Assembly: GCF_019710745.1 (NCBI RefSeq) | Contig: NZ_JAHKJW010000013.1 | Span: 126,396 to 190,395 of the forward strand | Direction: 5' to 3' | Origin: Streptomyces beigongshangae | GTDB taxonomy: Bacteria > Actinomycetota > Actinomycetes > Streptomycetales > Streptomycetaceae | DNA: 64,000 nucleotides | In this document: positions 58,266-64,000 of the stretch, one piece after another | How the letters are laid out: every line of letters starts with the position of its first letter | Numbering within the stretch: position 1 is the first letter of the stretch | The notes under the pieces: generated by a model | What the model saw: the letters and a program-made list of their open reading frames with translations, nothing else | What the model was told of the DNA's origin: nothing | Database searches by the model: none | Translations under genes and position numbers: made by a program

Positions 58266-60023
58266 CTAGGCACCGTGGACCGGGGACGGGGCGGCCGGCG
58301 ACGCGAGAACGTCCTCGATCATCTGTGCCGGGACGGTGGCGTCGTCGAACCACCGGCCGCCCAGCGGCCGGGGAACCGGCATGATCTGGTCGTTCGTGTA
58401 GGACAGGACCTTGCGGTTGTAGTCACGGACCCGGTCCCGCAGCTCGGCCGGCAGCTTCTTGTCGAGGTGGAGCGCCCGCTCCATCTCCCCGAGCAGCTCG
58501 CGTGTCTCGCCGATGGTTCTGAGGACGGCCTTGCAGAACCCGGCCGGGAGCACCTTGTACTCGCCCTTGATCTCCACCAGGCGGGAGATCGCCTCGTAGG
58601 AGACGTCCTGGAGCCCGCGCCTGTCCAGCCAGCGCGTCTCGTAGTTGAGGCGCCGGTGCCACAGCGGTTCGACCATGGCGCGGCGGTGCTCCTCCAGCGT
58701 GCGGTGGTGGATGCGGTAACCGTGTTTCTCCGGTTCCTCGAAGAACTGGGAGCCCGGATCGAGGAACGGCACCATCGGGCAGATGAGCGGAAGGGCTCCC
58801 CACCCTCCGAAGGTGCGTATGAGCCGCTCCGAGTACGCGATCGTGTCCATCACCGACTGCCGGTCCTGGTACGGCATGCCGATGAAGAACCAGATCATGA
58901 TTCCTTTCACGCCGGCATCCAGAGCGCGCGGAATCCACTCCTCCATCTGTTGCATGGTGTAGTTCCCGCGCCCGGCCGCCTTGCTGATCTTCAGGTCGTG
59001 GGACTCCGGGGAGAGCATGATGTACGAGTCCGTCGACTCGCCCATCTTCTTGAGGATGTCGGGCGGTGTCAGGCTGAACTGCTCGAAATGGACGCTCTTG
59101 TACCCCAGCTCTTTCACGGCGTCCAGGTACTGGTGCATGCGTGTTCTGTTCTCGGAATAACACTGGAGCGCGTATATCGAGGTGCGCTTCGCCGCCTCCC
59201 GCATGGTGCGGAGCTCTTCGACGACGAGGTCGTTGTCCTTCTGCACGAGGGTCCTGCGGACGCCCATGATGTTGCGGTAGGCGAACCGGGATCCGCCGCA
59301 CCAGCCGCAGTCGTGCGCGCATCCGGTGTTCGGCAGGGTCATGATGAGCTTGGACGCCGACGGCCCGCCGTCGGCCGCCTCGCGGTAGTACGACCAGTCG
59401 TTGCGCACGTTGTTGTAATTGCTGTCCGGTGTGTGCGAGAAGCCGGTGGCCCGGACCTCGCCGTCGGTCTTGTACAGCAGGTTCGGGATGCCGCGGAAGT
59501 CCCTGTCGCCCCGCCGGACCCTGGTGACCAGTTCGGTGACCGGATCGAGGGTGTCGTAGCCCTGGACGACGACGTCGACGCTCGGGTACTCGATCAGCTC
59601 ACGGGCGTAGTAGGTCGCCGAGATACCGCCGAAGACGGTGAGCGCCTCCGGGTGCACCCGCTTCACGAGGGCCGCGAGCTCGACCGAGCCGTGGCAGTGC
59701 GCCATCCAGTGCAGGTCGAATCCGAAGATCGGCGCCTCGAAGCGGGCGAGCAGCCGCTCGACGTCCAGCGTGGGATGCATGAGCATCAGCGAGGCGACGT
59801 TCACGATTTTCGTGTCGAACCCGCAGTCGGCCAGCCGCTGCTTTATCGAGAACCAGCCGATCGGATAGATTTCGTAGACCGAGGTGACGTTCACGCTGTC
59901 GCTGTCGCTCAGGTAGGCGAACAGCATGTCGTCACGCTCGCGGAAGTCGAAGACACTGGGCGCGTGCAGCAGGAAGAGGTCGGCCTCGATCCGTGATGCC
60001 GATGGCTGATCGGTGATCGTCAT
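58266..60023 (-). CDS. B12-binding radical SAM enzyme, first gene of the cluster
   Basis: A 585-residue protein with an N-terminal cobalamin-binding Rossmann domain (about 70-160, IFGFDLHWMAHCHGS and VFGGISATYYA) and a radical SAM core carrying C235, C239 and C242 in GCAHDCGWCGG. This is the class B domain order, in which members often methylate unactivated carbon and some perform other radical reactions. The ATG at 60023 has GGGGAGGG ahead. As the first gene of the operon it probably acts on the cluster scaffold. Whether it is a methyltransferase is not shown. Confidence 0.88.
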   Translation of the reverse strand: MTITDQPSASRIEADLFLLHAPSVFDFRERDDMLFAYLSDSDSVNVTSVYEIYPIGWFSIKQRLADCGFDTKIVNVASLMLMHPTLDVERLLARFEAPIFGFDLHWMAHCHGSVELAALVKRVHPEALTVFGGISATYYARELIEYPSVDVVVQGYDTLDPVTELVTRVRRGDRDFRGIPNLLYKTDGEVRATGFSHTPDSNYNNVRNDWSYYREAADGGPSASKLIMTLPNTGCAHDCGWCGGSRFAYRNIMGVRRTLVQKDNDLVVEELRTMREAAKRTSIYALQCYSENRTRMHQYLDAVKELGYKSVHFEQFSLTPPDILKKMGESTDSYIMLSPESHDLKISKAAGRGNYTMQQMEEWIPRALDAGVKGIMIWFFIGMPYQDRQSVMDTIAYSERLIRTFGGWGALPLICPMVPFLDPGSQFFEEPEKHGYRIHHRTLEEHRRAMVEPLWHRRLNYETRWLDRRGLQDVSYEAISRLVEIKGEYKVLPAGFCKAVLRTIGETRELLGEMERALHLDKKLPAELRDRVRDYNRKVLSYTNDQIMPVPRPLGGRWFDDATVPAQMIEDVLASPAAPSPVHGA

Positions 60024-60165
60024 GCACGCCCTCCCCGGTTCGCTGTTCGCCTGGTGTTCGCTCAGCGGCATCCGCCGGATTTCTCTCCGCTGAACATCTT
60101 CCGTGTGAGTTCGTGCGATCTTCACCCGTCGCCTTTCTGCAGAGGCGGCGGATGTGGGGCGGCTC

Positions 60166-60196
60166 ACTGTAACCACCAACTTTTTTTGACCGTCAA
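60166..60196 (-). promoter_or_regulatory. Promoter of the anthranilate polyketide cluster
   Basis: On the minus strand TTGACG (60196-60191) and TACAGT (60171-60166) are 19 bases apart in an unusually AT-rich stretch that includes seven A residues on that strand. The -35 is part of the small palindrome TTGACGGTCAA. It would give a 5' leader of about 135 bases before the radical SAM start. No cluster-internal regulator gene was found. Confidence 0.6.
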
Positions 60197-60389
60197 GTCA
60201 GGGCGCACAGTGCCCCGTGGAACGCCGCACAAGTCGGCCATGACCACGAACGGTGCCGGTGGGCGGGCCGCCGGACGGTTCGCCGCAGGTCGTCTCCGCC
60301 GGACGGGTGGATCGGAACGGTGTTCGCGGCACGGGCGGGTGGAGCGGGGCGCAGGATGTCTTTGGCTCGATCGGTGCGCTTGCGGATGA

Positions 60390-60633
60390 CAGGACCTCCG
60401 CGACGCTCCGGTGGAACTTCGCCCGGGCCATCCGAGGACAGCTGTGCAGCCCCTCGGCGCGCAGCAGCATGACCGTCTGGAGGTACTTGCGTACGCGTGC
60501 CACGGCTGGAGGTTCGACCCGGGGGCACCCAGGCCGCGGCGGACAGCACGCGCTCCAGCACCTCCCTGGGGGCGGGCCGGTCGGTGAGCCCCCGCACCGC
60601 CCGCCGGCTCGTGACCGCTTCGTAGACGTCCAA
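60390..60633 (-). pseudogene. Nitroreductase remnant
   Basis: From a TTG at 60633 the frame reads DVYEAVTSRRAVRGLTDRP...LERVLSAAAW, the conserved N-terminus of a nitroreductase. About 15 residues later a different frame gives YLQTVMLLRAEGLHSCPRMA and KFHRSVAEVL, from the middle of the same family. Around 80 codons between them and the C-terminal third are missing, so it is a decayed copy. It lies just upstream of the cluster promoter. Confidence 0.75.
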
Positions 60634-60787
60634 GATCGCCTTCTTCCTGTCCGTCCGGCGTACCGGACGTCCGGCACGCGGGCCGGGTCTGCGGTTCAGG
60701 TGCCGGGGATGCCGAGGGGCAGGGCGCTGAGGGGTGATTCGAGGGGGCAGGTGTCGTTGTCGAGGCGGCCCAGCGCGTGTCCGCTCC

Positions 60788-60988
60788 TCAGCGGTCCCGG
60801 CCGGGGCCCGACAGGGCCTGCACGACGGTGAGCGCCCGGCCCTGTTCGGGTTCCGGGTCCGGAGTGAGCTCATCCGGGCGCAGACGGATGAGCCTCATCC
60901 CCAGGACCTCCCCCACGTCGCTGCTGCTGTAGAGCTGGGGTCCGGTCAGAACCGCACGCAGCAGGCCGGGGACGGAGTACGGGGTCAC
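60788..60988 (-). CDS. Hypothetical small ORF in the cluster margin
   Basis: A possible 66-residue protein from GTG 60988 (VTPYSVPGLLRAVLTGPQL) to 60788. Coding character is plausible but weak, no family is recognised and the ribosome site is poor. It may be part of a decayed gene together with the frame at 61008-61151. Confidence 0.3.
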   Translation of the reverse strand: MTPYSVPGLLRAVLTGPQLYSSSDVGEVLGMRLIRLRPDELTPDPEPEQGRALTVVQALSGPGRDR

Positions 60989-61007
60989 CGTGTCGTCGGG
61001 GATCCCG

Positions 61008-61151
61008 TTAGAGGAAGTCCCGGCCGTTCTCGTCGTCCCCGGCACGGATGGCGACGCGCACGGCCCCGGGCGCGGGCAGGACGCCGCGCAGGCGGCAGTA
61101 CGCGGTGACCGGAGCGTTCAGGAAGTACAGCAGGCGGCGAGTGATGTCCAC
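61008..61151 (-). CDS. Hypothetical small ORF, possibly remnant
   Basis: A 47-residue frame, VDITRRLLYFLNAPVTAYCR to GDDENGRDFL, with a TAA stop. Composition looks protein-like. The open frame in front runs out of a start codon with a ribosome site. No family recognised; low confidence. Confidence 0.3.
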   Translation of the reverse strand: MDITRRLLYFLNAPVTAYCRLRGVLPAPGAVRVAIRAGDDENGRDFL

Positions 61152-61309
61152 CTGCTGCTCTCGGTCTTCGGGTCGGTCACGGACGCATCCATGCGGGGCA
61201 CTTGTCGTTTCGTCGGTTGCGGCAGAGCCTGCCGGGCGGGCAGCACCGGAGGCGGAGCCACCGTTGCGCGGCGGCAGGGCGGCCGGTGGCGGCCGCCCTG
61301 CCGGAAGTT

Positions 61310-61501
61310 TCAGACACGCCGGTCGGACGCCAGGGCCGTGAACGCCGACCAGGCGTCACGGGAGACGGCCAGTGCCTGCCGCCGGGTGTCCTTGGAGTCC
61401 CGGACGAGGACGGCGTGGGGGCGCACGGCGACCTCTACGCAGTTGCCGCCCCCACCGCCGCTGTAGCTGCTCTTGTGCCAAGCAAGTTCGGTGGTGCTCA
61501 T
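61310..61501 (-). CDS. DUF397 protein
   Basis: A 63-residue protein with the DUF397 signature (AWHKSSYSGGGGGNCVEVA, VLVRDSKD, SRDAWSAFT). Such small proteins occur in large numbers in Streptomyces next to XRE regulators. Its ATG overlaps the stop of the regulator (ATGA). Confidence 0.93.
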   Translation of the reverse strand: MSTTELAWHKSSYSGGGGGNCVEVAVRPHAVLVRDSKDTRRQALAVSRDAWSAFTALASDRRV

Positions 61502-62349
61502 AGCGCTCCTCGCATCTGCTCCAGCAGGCTCGTGGTGGCTCGATGGCTCAGGGCCTGCGAGCGCATCTTGCCATAGCGCTGAAGCATGGCGCTTGCGGCT
61601 TTCGGATCGGTGACGAGCATGCTGCAGTCATGGGCTTCGACGTATCCGACCCACCGGTTTTCCATGGTCTCGGCTAGGTAGAGAGGGCCTTCGAAGCCTG
61701 CATGGTCCTCCTGCACCAGCGGCATGACTTGAATCTCCACGTTCCGGAGACGGCCCACATCGAGCAGATGGTCGAGCAGCGCGATCGTCACTTCGGTGCC
61801 GGCCAAGCGGCGATCCAGCAGAGCTTGTTCGATGATGAAGCTGAACGTGCTGTTCGGGCGTGCCCTGAGAAGCCGTTGGCGTTCCAGTCGAGCGGTGACC
61901 TGCTGCTCGAACTGTTCCTCTGTCAACGGCGGCAACCGCCGCTCGAAGAGGGCGTGAATGTACGGTTCGGGCTGCAACAAGCCCGGAACCACGCTGGACT
62001 CGTACGCGTACAGCGACACCGCCTCCTCCTCGATCCCCGCCCACTGGCGGAACCAGGACGCCAGCCCCACCTTCCGCGTCAGGCTTCTCGCCGCCGCCGC
62101 GAGCACCCGTCCGGCGACCGCCCCCAGCGCATCCTCCGACCGGTCCAGCAGGTTCCGCGGCGGGAACCGCTTGCCCTGCTCGATCTTGGCGACGTACGCG
62201 ACCGAGTACTGCACCAGCGGCGCGAACTGCTCCTGCGTCAGGCGGGCTTCCTCCCGCAGCGCCTTCAGTACCGCGCCGAAGGTCCTGAGGCTGTCCGACA
62301 GCTCCGGTTCACAACCCCCGCCTGTCCCGCCGCCGTTGTCCGCCGCCAT
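61498..62349 (-). CDS. XRE-family regulator of the DUF397/ATPase triad
   Basis: A regulator of about 283 residues with an N-terminal helix-turn-helix (about 20-80, ALREEARLTQEQFAPLVQYS) and the DUF5753 domain behind it (WFRQWAGIEEEAVSLYAYES, VPGLLQPEPY, EIQVMPL). WhiJ/AbaA-like systems use this kind of regulator with a DUF397 partner to control development or antibiotics. The ATG at 62349 follows GGGAGAGG. Confidence 0.9.
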   Translation of the reverse strand: MAADNGGGTGGGCEPELSDSLRTFGAVLKALREEARLTQEQFAPLVQYSVAYVAKIEQGKRFPPRNLLDRSEDALGAVAGRVLAAAARSLTRKVGLASWFRQWAGIEEEAVSLYAYESSVVPGLLQPEPYIHALFERRLPPLTEEQFEQQVTARLERQRLLRARPNSTFSFIIEQALLDRRLAGTEVTIALLDHLLDVGRLRNVEIQVMPLVQEDHAGFEGPLYLAETMENRWVGYVEAHDCSMLVTDPKAASAMLQRYGKMRSQALSHRATTSLLEQMRGAL

Positions 62350-62509
62350 CGCAGCCGCCTCTCCCTGTGCCGTCCCGCACCGCGCCACGCACGGTCAATG
62401 TATGGTCACGCACGGCGATACTCCCAGTCCAGCGGGTGAACCAGTACAACGCGATCTGTATCGGTGCCGGCCCTGCCGAGGGCCGGCCGACCCGCGGCAG
62501 GCTGGCCGC

Positions 62510-62980
62510 ATGCCAGTCCCACAGACCCAGACCCCCGGCGCCGTACGCGCCTTCGCGCAGCGCTTCTCGGCGACCCGGCGCGGTGCCCGCCTCGCCCGGC
62601 TGCTCGCCGCGCACCAACTCACCGCGTGGGGCCACCCGCACGGCACCGTGGTCCACGACGCGGTCGTCCTGGTCGTCGCCGAACTCGCCGCGAATGCGGC
62701 CCTGCACGGCTGCGTACCGGGACGGGACTTCGCCCTGCGCCTCGCCCGCGACGACGGCCGGGGTGTCCTGCTCGTCGAGGTGTCCGACACCCACCCCACC
62801 CTGCCGGTCCGCGCCGCGCCCACCGCGGACGAGGACCACGGCCGGGGTCTGGTCCTCGTGGACGCGCTCGCCGCCCGCTGGGGCGTACGCGACCGGGTGG
62901 GCCCCGGCAAGACGGTGTGGGCGGAGTGCGTTCTGTCCCCGGGGACGCGCTCCGTCGGCCTCCCGCCGGTCGGCCGGTGA
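62510..62980 (+). CDS. ATP-binding protein (anti-sigma-factor-like HATPase)
   Basis: A 156-residue HATPase_c protein related to RsbW/SpoIIAB (ELAANAALHG N-box, HGRGLVLVDALAARWG). It diverges from the XRE-DUF397 pair, completing the common Streptomyces triad. In relatives the protein may act on a sigma or anti-sigma partner, but none is known here. Start at ATG 62510. Confidence 0.88.
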   Translation: MPVPQTQTPGAVRAFAQRFSATRRGARLARLLAAHQLTAWGHPHGTVVHDAVVLVVAELAANAALHGCVPGRDFALRLARDDGRGVLLVEVSDTHPTLPVRAAPTADEDHGRGLVLVDALAARWGVRDRVGPGKTVWAECVLSPGTRSVGLPPVGR

Positions 62981-63067
62981 TCCGCGGCGGTTTACACGTC
63001 GTCGACGTCGACGGGAGGATGGTCCGTCCCGGCTTCCGCCGGGGCAGGGCCGATCCAGCCGCTCGGA

Positions 63068-63091
63068 GATACCGTCATCGATACCGTCATC
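63068..63091 (+). repeat. Two tandem 12-bp repeats ahead of the Imm35-like gene
   Basis: GATACCGTCATC occurs twice in tandem, 24-48 bases ahead of the start at 63116. It lies at the position of a promoter or operator. Confidence 0.7.
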
Positions 63092-63115
63092 ACTGCTTCA
63101 CGGGGACCGACCGAC

Positions 63116-63691
63116 ATGCTCGACAGGAAGGAGGCCGAGCGGAGGGCCGCGGAGTTCCTCGCCGCGGAGAGCGCGTCATGGGGGCCGTCCTCCCCTGTCC
63201 GGCTCATTCCCGAGTACTGCTTCGTCGACGGGGGGCGGTTCATTGCTCTCTACGACCACGTCGACTATCTCGATCACGGTCGGGAGGACATGCAACTCGG
63301 CGGAAACCTGCCGATCGCGGTCGACCTGGCATCCGGATCGTGCCGCTTCACGGACTGGGACGAGATGGACGACTTCGCGGTGCGCGGCCTGCTCGATCAG
63401 TGCTCTCCAGGTGAGGACCGGTTGATGTTGGACAGGGAAGAGGCGGCCGGGCTGGCCCGGGAGTTCCTGGACGAGAAGGTCAGTCACGAGGGCATGGCCC
63501 TCGCACTCGTCGAAGGAGAGTGTGCGCGGCTGGGAGGCGCCTTCTACTTCGACTGCCAATCGGTCGCCCACCTCCGCAGCGGAGACCCCCGGGACATGGC
63601 GGTCGGCACCGGCTACGTGCGCGTCGACGGGGAGACGGGAGAGTGCCGGATGCTGGGAGCGACCGAGTCCGCCCGGCTGGACCTCTTCTGA
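63116..63691 (+). CDS. Imm35/YrhB-like protein with two repeated modules
   Basis: A 191-residue acidic protein with two related halves: MLDRKEAERRAAEFLAAES... and MLDREEAAGLAREFLDEKV.... The YrhB/immunity protein 35 family has this pattern, and members act as immunity proteins to polymorphic toxins. No toxin is visible nearby. The ATG at 63116 is the sensible start. The function is inferred from the family only. Confidence 0.7.
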   Translation: MLDRKEAERRAAEFLAAESASWGPSSPVRLIPEYCFVDGGRFIALYDHVDYLDHGREDMQLGGNLPIAVDLASGSCRFTDWDEMDDFAVRGLLDQCSPGEDRLMLDREEAAGLAREFLDEKVSHEGMALALVEGECARLGGAFYFDCQSVAHLRSGDPRDMAVGTGYVRVDGETGECRMLGATESARLDLF

Positions 63692-63750
63692 CCGGAGCAC
63701 CCCCCGCCACCGGCGTCCCGAACGCCTTGCCCCAGGATGAGGAGCGACGA

Positions 63751-63951
63751 ATGACCTACTTCCCTGACCTGACTCGCTACTCCTACGACGAATCCGACCA
63801 GGAGATGCTCAACGTCGGCTGGCTGGCGCCGCGGCACGACTACCGCAAGGGGATCGTGGACGAGCGTGTGGTGGACGCGTTGCGAGTTCTCAGTGCCGCC
63901 TACGAGAACCAGATGCGCGGTGTCCATCACTGTGGTTTCTGTGACACCTGA
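63751..63951 (+). CDS. Truncated DUF7919-like protein
   Basis: A 66-residue protein MTYFPDLTRYSYDESDQEML to HHCGFCDT with AGGAG ahead. The family as I recall is about twice as long, so the stop right after CGFC suggests truncation. Sequence after the stop resembles an insertion-element end, which could explain this. Confidence 0.55.
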   Translation: MTYFPDLTRYSYDESDQEMLNVGWLAPRHDYRKGIVDERVVDALRVLSAAYENQMRGVHHCGFCDT

Positions 63952-64000
63952 AGTTTCCCCGTGATCTTGGACACGTGATCGTTATGCCGCGAGGGTGTGC
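63952..64000. mobile_element. Possible insertion-element end
   Basis: AGTTTCCCCGTGATCTTGGA followed by CACGTGATCG looks like the terminal region of Streptomyces insertion elements (reverse: CGTGTCCAAGATCACGGGG). It begins exactly at the premature stop of the preceding gene. Too short to confirm. Confidence 0.3.

Noticed and set aside
58128..59996. 622-codon plus-strand frame over the radical SAM gene
   Set aside because: It is antisense to the radical SAM gene and its product is Arg/Val/Glu-rich shadow sequence.
1..64000. tRNA, rRNA or integrated prophage/att sites
   Set aside because: None was found by eye. Weak att sites cannot be excluded without a search.

Overview
The window is chromosomal DNA of a Streptomyces or very close relative. 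G+C is very high, GTG and occasional TTG starts are common, starts and stops often overlap as ATGA or GTGA, and the left two thirds follow an order I recognise from Streptomyces coelicolor: glycine-betaine transporter, ethanolamine (gamma-glutamylation) operon, infC-rpmI-rplT, TrmH methylase, sensor kinase, pheS-pheT. That comparison is from memory, not from a search.

Left part (1-29,000) is mainly core genome. A siderophore-interacting flavoprotein behind an iron box is followed by a 5'-3' exonuclease and an osmoprotectant ABC transporter whose second gene fuses the permease to two substrate-binding domains. Next come a cupin regulator, a LysR regulator, and the divergent set resembling the S. 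coelicolor ethanolamine pathway (hydrolase and FadR regulator on the minus strand; glutamine-synthetase-like GlnA4, aldehyde dehydrogenase and SDR on the plus strand). After small envelope and secreted proteins, including an orphan mycosin-like protease, come infC with an ATC start and a structured leader, rpmI, rplT, a TrmH-type methylase, a histidine kinase and pheST.

Middle part (28,700-41,900) is Streptomyces accessory or housekeeping material: a SpoIIE-type phosphatase, an NsdA-like regulator, a NUDIX hydrolase, 3-hydroxybutyryl-CoA dehydrogenase, a secreted GHL10 protein, an EamA exporter divergent from a MocR regulator, a phosphatase-fold protein lacking its catalytic histidines, and a secreted GH51 arabinofuranosidase with a clear promoter and palindromic operator.

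The most interesting region is 41,885-60,196: sixteen genes on the minus strand, mostly overlapping or a few bases apart, behind one strong promoter candidate at about 60,166-60,196. They encode a B12-binding radical SAM enzyme, a flavin monooxygenase with a decayed old-yellow-enzyme domain (2-aminobenzoyl-CoA monooxygenase type), two adenylate-forming ligases, an MFS exporter, two hotdog thioesterases, two acyl carrier proteins, two complete ketosynthases each coupled to a short cysteine-less partner, an enoyl-reductase-like SDR, a ketoreductase and a fused anthranilate synthase. My reading is a cluster that makes anthranilate, activates and oxidises it, and extends it with a discrete (type II) reducing polyketide system. 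One ligase gene carries a TTA codon, which suggests bldA dependence. I cannot match this gene set to a product I know.

The right end (60,200-64,000) is a decayed margin (nitroreductase remnant, doubtful small ORFs), then a DUF397/XRE/ATPase triad typical of Streptomyces, an Imm35/YrhB-like protein and a small gene cut short near the window edge, possibly by an insertion element.
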